A DNA stretch of 52,901 nt from Collinsella sp. (GTDB lineage: Bacteria; Actinomycetota; Coriobacteriia; Coriobacteriales; Coriobacteriaceae), in NCBI GenBank assembly GCA_022713905.1, contig JAIHTM010000001.1:1-52901 (forward strand), in the 5' to 3' direction. Shown piece by piece: positions 1-8,608 of this stretch. The position numbers were made by a program, and so were the translations under genes. Every line of letters begins with the position of its first letter. Position 1 is the first letter of the stretch. The notes under the pieces are model-generated. The model was not told the DNA's origin. It searched no databases and saw nothing but the letters and a program-made list of their open reading frames with translations.

Positions 1-13
1 GAGCAATGACAGG

Positions 14-28
14 CCAGTTCCGAACTGG
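14..28. repeat. Short inverted repeat upstream of pta
   Basis: CCAGTTC and GAACTGG flank a single base, giving a 15-nt perfect inverted repeat about 210 bp before the pta start. It could be an operator or the end of a transcript from outside the window; the sequence does not decide which. Confidence 0.35.
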
Positions 29-169
29 ACTAAAACCTACCGCTTTTTCGGAAGGAAAACTCACGCCACACTGGCCTATAACAACTTGACAAAACACACA
101 CGCGCCCGGTCGAACCGTCCCGGCCGCATTTACCGCCATGTCAACGCCCGGCAGCGAACGATCGGGTAC

Positions 170-175
170 TACAAT
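170..175 (+). promoter_or_regulatory. Possible -10 element of pta
   Basis: TACAAT stands about 61 bp before the chosen GTG start of pta. No convincing -35 hexamer lies 16-18 bp upstream; a TTGACA at 86-91 is too far away to pair with it. Weak prediction. Confidence 0.3.
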
Positions 176-236
176 GTCAGTAAGTGTGAAACAAGGCGGT
201 CACACGAGCAGTACCATCCCCGACGAGGAGACAAAC

Positions 237-1907
237 GTGACAACAACGAACATCTACATCGCAAGTCCTGAAGGCGCAAACGGACGCAACGTCGTGGCAT
301 ACGGCGTGCTCAAGGCGCTGACCACCAAATTCAAGACCACCGTGTTCCGCCCCGCGGTCTCCAATCACGACCACTTCACCCCCATCCTGCTGAACGCCTC
401 CAACGCCGGCCTCGGCGTCGCGCTGTCCACCGGACTGGACATTCACCAGGTGCGCAAAGACAAGGAAGGCTCCCGCGGCGACATCGTCGCGGCGTTCAAC
501 GACGCGATGAACGTGTCCCGCGCGGACGCGGCGCTCATCGTCGGCACCGACAAGTCGCACGTCAACGACCCAACCGCCTACGAGTTCAACGCGAACATCG
601 CCGCCGACCTGCAGGCCGGCGTCTTCCTCGCCGTGTGCACCATCGACCGTTGGCCTGACGAGCTCAAGGACACCGTCCGTCTCTCCATCGAAGGCATGGA
701 GGCCGCCGGTAACAAGGTGCTGGGCATCTTCGTGACGGGCTGCGAGCCGCGCCACTCCGTCTCGGTCAAGGACACGCTCGCGGACTTCGGGCTGCCGGTG
801 TGGACGATCCCCCAGATCCCGTTCACCGAGGCGTCGCAGGCCGATGCGGCGCTCGCCGCCTTCCAGGCGAACGTGCCGACCGAAGAGGTCCTGCGGGCCA
901 TCAACGTCGAGATCGACTTCCCGATCACCTCGTACGCCTTCCAGTACAGCCTGCTCGGCCGCGCCAAGGCGAACAAGAAAACGATCGTGCTGCCCGAAGG
1001 CGAAGAGGACCGCATCATCAAGGCGGCCGACTACCTGCTGGAGCGCGAGATCGCGAACCTCATCATCGTGGGCGACAAGGGCGCGATCCTCGCCCGGGGC
1101 GCGGAACTCGGTCTGACCCATCTGGGCAAAGCGCGCTTCCAGGCCATGGACGACGAGAACATCCTCAAGCCCATGGTCGCCAAGCTGTGCGAGCTGCGCG
1201 CCAAGAAGGGCATGACCGAAGAGCAGGCCCGCAAGCAGCTGACCGACGCGAGCTATTTCGGCACGATGCTCGTCGTGCTCGGTTACGCCGATGGTCTGGT
1301 GTCCGGCGCGGTCAACTCCACCGCAAACACCGTGCGTCCGGCGCTGCAGGTCATCAAGACCAAGCCCGGGCAGAGGCTCGTCTCCGGCGCCTTCCTGATG
1401 TGCTTCAAGGACCACGTGACCGTGTTCTCCGACTGCGCCATCAACCTCAACCCGGACGCCGAACAGCTCGCGGAGATCGCGCTGCAGTCCGCCGTGACCG
1501 CCAAGGCGTTCGGCATCGAGCCCAAGGTCGGTATGCTCTCCTACTCCACCCTCGGCTCCGGCAAGGGGCCGGACGTGGACATCGTCGAAGAGGCCACGCG
1601 AATCGTCAAGGAGAAGGCTCCGGACCTGCCCGTCGTCGGCTCCATCCAGTTCGACGCCGCATGGTCGCCCGACGTGGCAGCCACCAAGGCCAAGGGCAAC
1701 GACGTGGCCGGACACGTCAACGTGTTCGTGTTCCCCGACCTGTGCTCCGGCAACATCGGCTACAAGGCCGTGCAGCGTTCCTCCGGGGCGCTCGCCATCG
1801 GCCCCGTGCTGCAGGGCCTCAACAAGCCCGTCAACGACCTCTCACGCGGGGCGACGGTGCAGGACATCATCAACACCATCGCACTGACCGCCATCGAGGC
1901 CCAGTGA
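237..1907 (+). CDS. pta: Phosphate acetyltransferase
   Basis: Converts acetyl-CoA and phosphate to acetyl-phosphate in the cytoplasm, feeding acetate kinase downstream; in bifidobacteria this pair handles acetyl-phosphate from the fructose-6-phosphate phosphoketolase shunt. The 556-aa protein has the two-part layout of long bacterial Pta: an N-terminal P-loop-like/DRTGG half (IYIASPEGANGRN at the start, residues 3-15) and a C-terminal PTA_PTB catalytic domain from about residue 248 (KTIVLPEGEEDRI), with the conserved SGAVNSTANTVRPALQ stretch. The reading frame is open back to an ATG at 138, but GTG at 237 is chosen because GAGGAG lies 6 bp before it and the protein then begins as family members do. 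ackA follows on the same strand after 281 bp that contains a terminator-like hairpin, so the two may be transcribed separately. Confidence 0.96.
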   Translation: MTTTNIYIASPEGANGRNVVAYGVLKALTTKFKTTVFRPAVSNHDHFTPILLNASNAGLGVALSTGLDIHQVRKDKEGSRGDIVAAFNDAMNVSRADAALIVGTDKSHVNDPTAYEFNANIAADLQAGVFLAVCTIDRWPDELKDTVRLSIEGMEAAGNKVLGIFVTGCEPRHSVSVKDTLADFGLPVWTIPQIPFTEASQADAALAAFQANVPTEEVLRAINVEIDFPITSYAFQYSLLGRAKANKKTIVLPEGEEDRIIKAADYLLEREIANLIIVGDKGAILARGAELGLTHLGKARFQAMDDENILKPMVAKLCELRAKKGMTEEQARKQLTDASYFGTMLVVLGYADGLVSGAVNSTANTVRPALQVIKTKPGQRLVSGAFLMCFKDHVTVFSDCAINLNPDAEQLAEIALQSAVTAKAFGIEPKVGMLSYSTLGSGKGPDVDIVEEATRIVKEKAPDLPVVGSIQFDAAWSPDVAATKAKGNDVAGHVNVFVFPDLCSGNIGYKAVQRSSGALAIGPVLQGLNKPVNDLSRGATVQDIINTIALTAIEAQ

Positions 1908-1962
1908 CGCGGGTGTTTTAGCGGTCTCCGCGCGATACAGCCGCTCTTTACGACCACCCCCA

Positions 1963-1994
1963 GTCGCTTCGCGACAGCCCCCGCTGGCGGGGGC
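1963..1994. repeat. Double-hairpin intergenic repeat
   Basis: Two adjacent palindromes, GTCGCTTCGCGAC (1963-1975) and GCCCCCGC-TG-GCGGGGGC (1977-1994), sit just after pta. The arrangement resembles a dispersed GC-rich intergenic repeat of bifidobacteria; that comparison is from memory. It may stabilise the 3' end of the pta transcript. Confidence 0.5.
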
Positions 1995-2029
1995 ACGTGC
2001 AATCTGTCGTTCGCTCTTCACCTATAACC

Positions 2030-2077
2030 AGCCCCGCTGTTTACTTCACGGCTCAACCCGTCAGCGGGGCTTTTCTC
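2030..2077 (+). terminator. Terminator-like hairpin after pta
   Basis: AGCCCCGCTG (2030-2039) pairs perfectly with CAGCGGGGCT (2062-2071), followed by TTTCTCTTT. The 22-nt loop is long for an intrinsic terminator but the GC stem plus T-rich tail fit one. Confidence 0.6.
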
Positions 2078-2188
2078 TTTGGTGGCTCTCGGCGAAACCT
2101 GCGGCGCTGATTTGTAGCAAGCAGCGAGTAATCTATCAGATGGAAAGCCGTGTTTCGCGGTACGTATCAATCATGGAGGATGCCCACA

Positions 2189-3418
2189 ATGGCGAAAACC
2201 GTCCTTGTCATCAATTCCGGTTCCAGCTCTATCAAGTATCAGCTGGTCGATCTTGAGTCCGGCGAAGGTCTGGCCTCCGGTCTCGTCGAGAAGATCGGCG
2301 AACCGGTCGACGGTCACTACAAGCACGAGTACAACGGCGAGAAGCACGAGCTCGAAGAGCCGATCCACGACCACGAGCAGGGCCTCAAGCGCGTGCTCGG
2401 CTTCTTCAAGGAGTACGGCCCGGACCTGTCCGAAGCAGGCATCGTCGCCGTCGGCCACCGTGTGGTTCAGGGCGGATCCCTCTTCCCGAAGCCGGCCCTC
2501 GTGACCGACAAGACCATCAACGCCGTCAAGGACCTGGCCGTGCTCGCCCCGCTGCACAACGGCCCGGAGGCCAAGGGCGCCGAAGTCATGCGCGCACTGC
2601 TGCCCGACGTTCCGCAGATCTTCGTGTTCGATTCCTCCTTCTTCTTCCAGCTGCCGAAGGCGGCCAGCACCTACGCGCTGAACAAGGAGATTGCCGACCA
2701 GTACCACATCCGCCGTTACGGCGCCCACGGCACCTCGCACGAGTTCATCTCCTCCGTGGTCCCCGGCGTCATCGGCAAGCCGGCCGAAGGCCTCAAGCAG
2801 ATCGTGCTGCACATCGGCAACGGAGCCTCCGCCTCCGCCGAGGTTTCCGGCAAGCCGGTCGAGACCTCCATGGGTCTGACCCCGCTTGAAGGCCTGATGA
2901 TGGGCGGCCGCACCGGCGACATCGACCCGGCCGTGGTCTTCCACCTCATCCGCAACGCCCACATGAACGTGGACGAGCTCGACACCCTGTTCAACAAGCG
3001 CTCCGGCATGATGGGCATGACCGGCTTCGGCGACCTGCGCGAGGTTCACCGTCTGGTGGCCGAGGGCAACGAGGACGCCAAGCTGGCCCTCGACGTGTAC
3101 GTGCACCGCATCGTCAGCTACATCGGCAACTACACCTACCAGATGGGCGGCTGCGACGTAATCACCTTCACCGCCGGCGTCGGCGAGAACGACGACATCG
3201 TGCGCAAGATGGTGTGCGACAAGCTCGCCCCGTTCGGCGTCAAGCTGGACGAGGAGAAGAACGCGAAGCGCTCCAAGGAGCCGCGCATCATCTCCACCCC
3301 GGACTCCTCCGTGATCATCGCCGTCATCCCGACGAACGAGGAGCTGGCCATCGCCCGCAAGTCCGCCGAAATCGCCGAGAACGGCGCGGACACTTACGGC
3401 AACACGTTCACCAAGTGA
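2189..3418 (+). CDS. ackA: Acetate kinase
   Basis: Transfers phosphate from acetyl-phosphate to ADP, making acetate and ATP; cytoplasmic and the partner of Pta. The 409-aa length is normal for the family. Visible motifs are the N-terminal phosphate-binding NSGSSSIKYQL (residues 7-17), GHRVVQGG, GAHGTSHEF, the ADP-binding HIGNGASASA, and the signature MGLTPLEGLMMGGRTGDIDP. The frame is open from 2150, but ATG at 2189 is preferred because GGAGGA at 2175-2180 is well spaced and MAKTVLVINSGSS is the usual start. A strong hairpin after the stop is shared with the convergent aroA. Confidence 0.97.
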   Translation: MAKTVLVINSGSSSIKYQLVDLESGEGLASGLVEKIGEPVDGHYKHEYNGEKHELEEPIHDHEQGLKRVLGFFKEYGPDLSEAGIVAVGHRVVQGGSLFPKPALVTDKTINAVKDLAVLAPLHNGPEAKGAEVMRALLPDVPQIFVFDSSFFFQLPKAASTYALNKEIADQYHIRRYGAHGTSHEFISSVVPGVIGKPAEGLKQIVLHIGNGASASAEVSGKPVETSMGLTPLEGLMMGGRTGDIDPAVVFHLIRNAHMNVDELDTLFNKRSGMMGMTGFGDLREVHRLVAEGNEDAKLALDVYVHRIVSYIGNYTYQMGGCDVITFTAGVGENDDIVRKMVCDKLAPFGVKLDEEKNAKRSKEPRIISTPDSSVIIAVIPTNEELAIARKSAEIAENGADTYGNTFTK

Positions 3419-3470
3419 CGAACTGCCGTTAGCAGGCCGCAGTCCGTCTAACGCAAACGGACGAACATAA

Positions 3471-3506
3471 ATGAGGGGCTGATTCCGCTGGGAATCAGCC
3501 CCTCAT
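3471..3506. terminator. Bidirectional terminator between ackA and aroA
   Basis: A perfect 16-bp stem (ATGAGGGGCTGATTCC with GGAATCAGCCCCTCAT) closes a 4-nt GCTG loop between two convergent genes. Symmetry and position make it a shared intrinsic terminator, although the T-runs on both sides are short. Confidence 0.8.
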
Positions 3507-3531
3507 CGTATATCCGTGATATTCGTCGCGG

Positions 3532-4890
3532 TCACCGCTCCAACATGCCGGTCCACATGCCCACGAAATCGGGCAGTGTCTTGCGCGTGGTCTCCACATT
3601 GACGATTCGGACGCCCGGCACGGCCAGCCCGATCATCGCGGCGAACGTCGCCATGCGGTGATCAGCGTAGGATTCCATCACCTCACCGTGCAGACGCTCA
3701 ACCGGCACAGGAGTGATCTCGATGCCATCCTCCAGTTCGCGGGCCTCTCCCCCGATGCGCGTGATCTCCGTGACCAGCGCCTCCAGACGGTTTGTCTCAT
3801 GACCACGCAGATGACCGATGCCGAGCATACGGGTCGGAGCATCGGCAAACGCCAGTATCGCCGCGAGCGACGGCGCGATCTCCCCTGCCGCGGTCAGGTC
3901 GAAATCACCAAGACCATGCACATGGCCGTCGCCACTCACCTCGCAATACCGCACGCCGTCCTCTTCGGGGAACGAGACGCGCGCGCCCATGCGTTCCAGA
4001 TATCCCGGCAGCAGTCCACCGGGCTGGGTGGTCTCAACAGGCCAGTGCGGCACGCGCACCGTGCCTCCGGCAATCAAAGCCGCACCGAGGAACGGCGCCG
4101 CATTCGACAGGTCAGGTTCGACGACCACGCGTTCCGGCAGCTGCAACGCGGCATGGCCGACTCGCCAGACGCGAGACTCCTCATCAGCAGTCGCATTGCC
4201 GCCCGCGCCGTTCACATCAGCGACGGTCATGCGGATATGCGGCAGGCTCGGCGTCTTCTCCCCCGTATGCCGCAACTCCAGCCCACCGGGCAGGCGCGAC
4301 CCGATCAGCAGCAGACCGGAGATGAACTGTGAAGAGCCGGACGAGTCGATGCTCACCTTGGCGGCAGCGGAACCGTCATCGGCCTGTTCACCATCATGAC
4401 GCGGTGGCGTGATGGTGAACGGCAGCCGGCCGTGCTCGCCGTGGTATTCGACGCGGGCGCCAAGCTGTTCGAGCCCGTCGAGAACCGGCTGCATCGGCCT
4501 CGCGTATGCCTGATCGTCTCCATCGAACCGCACCGGGGCGTCCGCGAACAGCGCCAGCCCCGGCACGAAACGCATCACCGTGCCGGCGAGCCCGCAGTAC
4601 ACGCCCACATTGCCGCTGAATCGGCCGGATTCCGGCGGCGTCACCGTGACCGTGGTGTCGTTTTCCGGGTCGATGTCGCAGCGCACACCAAGCGCCGACA
4701 GCGCTCCCATCATCAGTTCGGTGTCGCGCGAGCGCAACAGCCCGACAAGCGTGACGGGCTTCGCGCCAAGCACGGCGAGGATCAGATACCGATTCGACAG
4801 GGATTTGCTGCCGGGGATGGTCACGGTCGCGTTCAGCGGGCCGTCAGCGGTCGGGGCCGGCCACAGGTTGTCATTGTTCGTTTCGCTCAT
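3532..4890 (-). CDS. aroA: 3-phosphoshikimate 1-carboxyvinyltransferase (EPSP synthase)
   Basis: Joins shikimate-3-phosphate and phosphoenolpyruvate in the sixth step of the shikimate pathway to aromatic amino acids. The 452-aa protein shows the N-terminal IPGSKSLSNRYLILA substrate-binding segment, the actinobacterial version of the active-site loop (CGLAGTVMRFVPG), ARPMQPVLDGLEQLGARV, and the C-terminal ADHRMATFAAMIGLAVPGV. The frame is open upstream to 5181, but that extension would run into the divergent peptidase gene; MSETNNDN at 4890 starts just ahead of the conserved fold. There is no clear Shine-Dalgarno before 4890; TACGAT 7 nt upstream could be a -10 box of a leaderless transcript (inference). 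Confidence 0.93.
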   Translation of the reverse strand: MSETNNDNLWPAPTADGPLNATVTIPGSKSLSNRYLILAVLGAKPVTLVGLLRSRDTELMMGALSALGVRCDIDPENDTTVTVTPPESGRFSGNVGVYCGLAGTVMRFVPGLALFADAPVRFDGDDQAYARPMQPVLDGLEQLGARVEYHGEHGRLPFTITPPRHDGEQADDGSAAAKVSIDSSGSSQFISGLLLIGSRLPGGLELRHTGEKTPSLPHIRMTVADVNGAGGNATADEESRVWRVGHAALQLPERVVVEPDLSNAAPFLGAALIAGGTVRVPHWPVETTQPGGLLPGYLERMGARVSFPEEDGVRYCEVSGDGHVHGLGDFDLTAAGEIAPSLAAILAFADAPTRMLGIGHLRGHETNRLEALVTEITRIGGEARELEDGIEITPVPVERLHGEVMESYADHRMATFAAMIGLAVPGVRIVNVETTRKTLPDFVGMWTGMLER

Positions 4891-5054
4891 GCGTCCAATC
4901 GTATCGTCTTCGTTCGAGTTATGGCATTTTCCGTCCGCATCGGCGGAATCGTTCGCGCCCATATCGTCATTTCCGGCAACCGGGCCAGGCGAGCGCCAAA
5001 CGCCACCGCGCGCATTCGACCTTTCATCTGTCAGCGCTCTCATGAACGCGGTCC

Positions 5055-5078
5055 TATACTGGGCGATACGAAAGGAGG
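5055..5078 (+). promoter_or_regulatory. Peptidase E -10 box and ribosome binding site
   Basis: TATACT (5055-5060) is followed by AAAGGAGG (5071-5078), 5 bp ahead of ATG 5084. This strong site fixes the start against a much longer upstream open frame. No good -35 was found. Confidence 0.5.
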
Positions 5079-5083
5079 CCAGG

Positions 5084-5701
5084 ATGGCGACCATGATGCT
5101 CACATCGACGCTGCGCGGAGCCACAGGGATGATCCCGCATGCACTGCCCGGGCTGTACGGCGGTCGACTGGCGTACATCACGACCGCCGCGGCCGTGGAG
5201 CCATGGGGGTTCGCGCATACGATGCTGACCCGCCGCCAACTGCGTCAACTGGGATTCCGCGTCACCGAACTGGATGTTTCAACGGCCGCTGCCCCCGACG
5301 TGCGGAGCACCCTCTCGGACGCCGACTGCATATATGTCGGCGGCGGCAATTCGTTCTTTCTGCTGCAGGAACTGCGGCAGAGCGGCGCGGATGCGCTGCT
5401 CGCCGAACGGATAGCCGACGGGATCCCGTATATCGGCGAATCAGCCGGTTCGGTCATCATGTCGCCGGACATCGGCTACTGCTCCATCATGGACCGCACG
5501 GATCGCGCCCCGGGTCTGCGCAACTACAAAGGACTTGGTCTGACGGATTTCCACGTGGTGCCGCATCTGGGCAATCCCACGATGGGTCAGGCGGCACGGC
5601 TCATCGTCGAACGGTATTCCACGGAGCTCGACCTACGCGCGCTCACTGACCGTCAATCACTGCTCGTCAGGGACGGCGGCATCACCATGTTGCAGTCATG
5701 A
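5084..5701 (+). CDS. Peptidase E family protein (S51)
   Basis: A 205-aa cytoplasmic serine dipeptidase-like protein. Family S51 members (PepE, cyanophycinase) use a Ser nucleophile on a sharp turn. Visible here are IYVGGGNSFFLLQ (residues 83-95), the nucleophile motif GESAGS with Ser120, the following DIGYCSIMD segment, and VVPHLGN carrying the probable catalytic His. Length matches the PepE group rather than the longer cyanophycinases. It is divergent from aroA and has its own ribosome binding site and -10. Substrate cannot be read from sequence; Asp-X dipeptides are typical for PepE. Confidence 0.85.
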   Translation: MATMMLTSTLRGATGMIPHALPGLYGGRLAYITTAAAVEPWGFAHTMLTRRQLRQLGFRVTELDVSTAAAPDVRSTLSDADCIYVGGGNSFFLLQELRQSGADALLAERIADGIPYIGESAGSVIMSPDIGYCSIMDRTDRAPGLRNYKGLGLTDFHVVPHLGNPTMGQAARLIVERYSTELDLRALTDRQSLLVRDGGITMLQS

Positions 5702-6178
5702 CGAGGTATCACGGTTCGGGCACGACCCCTTTCCGGCGCGATTCGCCATCTTCTCTCCCCCGGTCATGGGCGAAAAGCCCGGAATCACATCGTCATTGAA
5801 CCGTATCTACGTTTCGAGGGGTTGATTTCGGTCTCGCCGGACATCTATCTACGTTTCGAGGGGGTGCCAGCCAAGTATGAACGCTCCCAAAACCGCGCAA
5901 TCCCAGCAGCAAAAAGCGCTTAATACTTCGGATATCGCGTTTGGGCAACCCCCTGAAATGCAGATAGATGTTCCTGATCCATCAGATCAACCCCTCGAAA
6001 TGTAGATACCACCAATTTCGCCCGCGCTAATCCCGATTTCACGCCTCAAACGGCGGTTAGCGCAGCCCAGGACCGCGTTTCCATTCAGAATTATTCGGGC
6101 GGCGGCCCACTGGCGACGATAGGATGGTCAACAGCAGCCGGCACCGCAATCACCACCGGCGCCATTAAAGGAACCAGC
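5702..6178. other. 477-bp gene-free gap containing a nested inverted repeat
   Basis: No convincing coding frame was seen on either strand. The gap contains the four-copy motif array described at 5803-6009. From 6010 to 6178 nothing was recognised apart from the ribosome binding site of the next gene (AAAGGA at 6166-6171). Confidence 0.6.
5803..6009. repeat. Nested inverted repeat with four copies of a TCTACGTTTCGAGGGG-like motif
   Basis: Outer arms 5803-5826 and 5986-6009 are 24 nt and differ at one position after reverse-complementing. Inner arms 5842-5866 and 5948-5970 share the same core but are more diverged. Two copies thus point right and two left, over 207 bp. This is compatible with a small non-autonomous mobile element or a cluster of binding sites. 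No coding capacity is visible inside. Confidence 0.8.
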
Positions 6179-6991
6179 ATGGAATTCGTCATCGGAGCCG
6201 TCATCATCATCGCGGCGGTCGCCATCGCGATATGGGCCGCCACCTCGCATCAGGGCGGTGCCGGCGCGGCGCCCGACGCATCGGCATCCGCAACTTCACC
6301 GTCGCGGCGCGATGCCGACGGCAAGGTCGTGTCCCGCACCAGTTCGCGCGACGGGGACACCGGCATCGCCACCACCGTGGTCACGCTGAAGGACGGCACG
6401 ACGACGGTGACCCGCACGATGCCGGACGACAGTAGCACCAGCACCACGACGGCGGGCGGCTTGGGCGCAGGGTCGTTGCAGGAGCTCGCCGCCTCGGTGC
6501 AGGCGGAATACCTGTCTCGACTCGGATCATACACGCTCGGCCCCGGCGCTCATGAGGACAGTCGCCGAGAGATGTTCGACGGCCAATGGCGAGACAAACT
6601 CGACCGTGCGGCGAACAACTACAACGTGTACTTGCCGTCAGGCTTCCGGCAATTCGACTTCTGCGTCAACCGCGCCATCGACGATTACATGCGCGTAGGC
6701 CGACCGTATGGAACACCGAGCGCGTACACATATCGATACAGCGAGCGCACGACGTCATCCTTCAACCCGACCCCTTGCGCATTCATGTTCGACATGTGCT
6801 CGTTCGGCACGCCCGTACCGCAATGGGATGCGGACATGGCCGCCTTGCGCCAGGCCGTGGCATCGACCGGCGAACGCGATGTCACGGAGCGCGACGACGG
6901 CAACCACCACATCATACTGGTGGACGGGTCGGTCGGCGACGCGACGCGGAACATCCTCTACCGCGCGTTCGCCCAATGCGCACGGGCCTGA
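6179..6991 (+). CDS. Membrane-anchored protein of unknown function
   Basis: 270 aa. An N-terminal hydrophobic segment (residues 3-22, FVIGAVIIIAAVAIAIWAA) is followed by a Ser/Thr/Asp-rich linker to about residue 95 and a folded-looking C-terminal domain (residues 98-270) with several Cys (FDFCVN, TPCAFMFDMCSFG, AQCARA). The pattern suggests one transmembrane anchor with an extracytoplasmic domain. I do not recognise the family. Its stop TGA shares a base with the ATG of the following phosphatase-like gene, so the pair is probably co-translated. AAAGGA sits 7 bp before the start. Confidence 0.75.
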   Translation: MEFVIGAVIIIAAVAIAIWAATSHQGGAGAAPDASASATSPSRRDADGKVVSRTSSRDGDTGIATTVVTLKDGTTTVTRTMPDDSSTSTTTAGGLGAGSLQELAASVQAEYLSRLGSYTLGPGAHEDSRREMFDGQWRDKLDRAANNYNVYLPSGFRQFDFCVNRAIDDYMRVGRPYGTPSAYTYRYSERTTSSFNPTPCAFMFDMCSFGTPVPQWDADMAALRQAVASTGERDVTERDDGNHHIILVDGSVGDATRNILYRAFAQCARA

Positions 6992-7840
6992 TGATGCGTA
7001 TCATAGAGCGGTATTGCCGGGGCAAGCGGAACGACCAGTCGCTCAACGAGGACGGGATGCTGGTCACGGATGACTTCGCGGCCGTCGTGGATGGGGTGAC
7101 AAGCAAAAGCGTGCGGCATCTGTGGCGGCGTCGTGGCGAAGGATCTGATGCTCGGCGTCATCGGTGGCATGCCTGCGGATGCATCGATGCGACAGATGCA
7201 GCGGGCGGTTGACGAATGTTTCCAGGCCCGCTACCGCTCGCATGAGGCCGGAATTCGGGTGTTCGCGGATGAGCCAGTGGAACGTCTGCAGGTCAACGCA
7301 GTGGTATACAGCGCCCGGCGGCATGAGGCGTGGCTGTTCGGGGACTGCCAGATCATGGTCAATGGCGTGCAGACGCCGACGACCAAGGATGTCGATGTGT
7401 TGCTCGGTGATCTGCGCGCGTTCACGGTGCTTGCGCTGCGAGAGATGCAGGACGGCACGCCCGACGTCCCGATATCCGGCTCGTTCGGCGCACCGGCTTC
7501 CGATGCGGCGCCGAAGGACCCGTCGCGCGCGATGATACTGCCGTTCCTGCGGTTGCAATCGCAGTTCGCGAACAAACGAGGGCCGTTCGGCTACTTCGTG
7601 TTCGACGGGTTCACCGACATGACGTACCCCATCCGCACTGTGCCCGTCTCTCCCGGCGATGAGGTGGTGCTCGCGTCTGATGGCTATCCGCTGCTGCGGC
7701 CCACGCTCGACGAATCGGAACGCGAGCTGCAGCGGCTTCGCAGCGAAGATCCGGATCTGATTGACCGGTATCGGTCGACCAAGGGGTTTCAGGGTCGCGC
7801 GACTTTCGACGATCTCACATATCTGCGTTTCATCGCCTGA
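6991..7840 (+). pseudogene. PP2C-type protein phosphatase-like gene broken by a frameshift
   Basis: The first part (6991 to about 7123) reads MMRIIERYCRGK then NEDGMLVTDDFAAVVDGVTSKS, like the N-terminal metal-binding strand of PP2C phosphatases. The rest continues one frame over from about 7124 (GGVVAKDLM) to 7840 and contains DEVVLASDGYP, like the second PP2C Asp motif. Restoring two G at TGG-CGGCGTC near 7123-7126 gives a continuous HLWGGVVAKDLM, so a 2-nt deletion is the simplest explanation. An intact protein would be about 283 aa. The gene overlaps the preceding membrane-anchored protein by one base. A sequencing error would also explain the break. Confidence 0.7.
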
Positions 7841-7896
7841 GCGGCTTAGGCTGTCGCTCGCCTGGCCGCGCGGCGAGGCCGGCTGGAACGATGGCC

Positions 7897-7932
7897 CATC
7901 CGACTTCGCCGCCGCCCGTCCCGAGTCGGATG
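7897..7932. terminator. Possible convergent terminator hairpin
   Basis: CATCCGACT (7897-7905) pairs with AGTCGGATG (7924-7932) in the 94-bp gap between convergent genes. The loop is 18 nt and there is no clear T-run, so confidence is modest. Confidence 0.4.
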
Positions 7933-7934
7933 AG

Positions 7935-8483
7935 TCAGGCCAGGGTCTTTTTGATGGCGTCGACGAAGTAGTCGAGGTCGGCGGGCTTGCGGGAAGTGAT
8001 GAGGCGCCAGCCGTTGGCGTCATCGATGTGCAGCTGCTCGTCCACGTAATGGCCGCCCGCGTTCTCGATATCGGCACGAATGTAGCGGCAGGGGGCGGCG
8101 GTCTTCCCTGCGATGAGTCCGGCATTGACCAGCAGCCATGCGCCGTGGCAGATCGCGGCGATCGGCTTGCCTTCGTGGGCGAATTCCTGCGCGATTGCGA
8201 TGGCGTCCTCGTTCACGCGGATGCGGTCGACGTTGCAGGTGCCGCCGGGCACCACCAGCAGGTCGTAATCACCGGCGTTGACGTCTGACAGCAGCGCGTC
8301 CGGGGTGAGCGTCTCGCCCTCGTACCGGTCGTGGCTGACTGTTTCGCACGGGTCGAGCGTCGCGGCGGCGAGCGTCACTGCGGCTCCTGCGGCCTTGAGG
8401 TCACGCAACGGGCGGGTCAGCTCGGTTTCCTCGATGCCCCAATTGTTCACGATGATCAGTACCTTGGCGTTCTCGACGGCCAT
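7935..8483 (-). CDS. DJ-1/PfpI family protein
   Basis: 182 aa, one class I glutamine amidotransferase-like domain across the full length, probably cytoplasmic. The nucleophile elbow AAICHGAW places Cys112 with His113; Glu18 (NWGIEETE) is in the position of the conserved acidic residue of the PfpI/DJ-1 group, and VVPGGT forms the conserved loop. Members include intracellular proteases, glyoxalases and deglycase or stress proteins; the sequence does not say which. Translation starts after AAGGAGGAG. An aldo/keto reductase lies 125 bp upstream on the same strand; both families often deal with reactive carbonyls, so a shared detoxification role is possible (inference). Confidence 0.85.
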   Translation of the reverse strand: MAVENAKVLIIVNNWGIEETELTRPLRDLKAAGAAVTLAAATLDPCETVSHDRYEGETLTPDALLSDVNAGDYDLLVVPGGTCNVDRIRVNEDAIAIAQEFAHEGKPIAAICHGAWLLVNAGLIAGKTAAPCRYIRADIENAGGHYVDEQLHIDDANGWRLITSRKPADLDYFVDAIKKTLA

Positions 8484-8608
8484 GGCTCCTCCTTGTTTGT
8501 TTGCGTTTCCGCGATGCGGCGAAATATCGCTTCCATCATGCCCGCTTGCCTGTCCGTCGCTACGTTTCAGGCCGTCGGCGAAGAGCTATATGCACCGCCT
8601 CCGGCAGG

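Noticed and set aside
86..94. TTGACA as the -35 of pta
   Set aside because: No -10-like hexamer lies 16-19 bp downstream; the only plausible -10 is about 80 bp away.
177..1715. 512-codon open frame on the minus strand
   Set aside because: Antisense shadow of pta, rich in Gly/His/Asp/Val with no recognisable domain.
5803..6009. Intrinsic terminator after peptidase E
   Set aside because: Arms are separated by more than 80 bp, with two copies in each orientation and no T-run; a terminator does not explain this structure.
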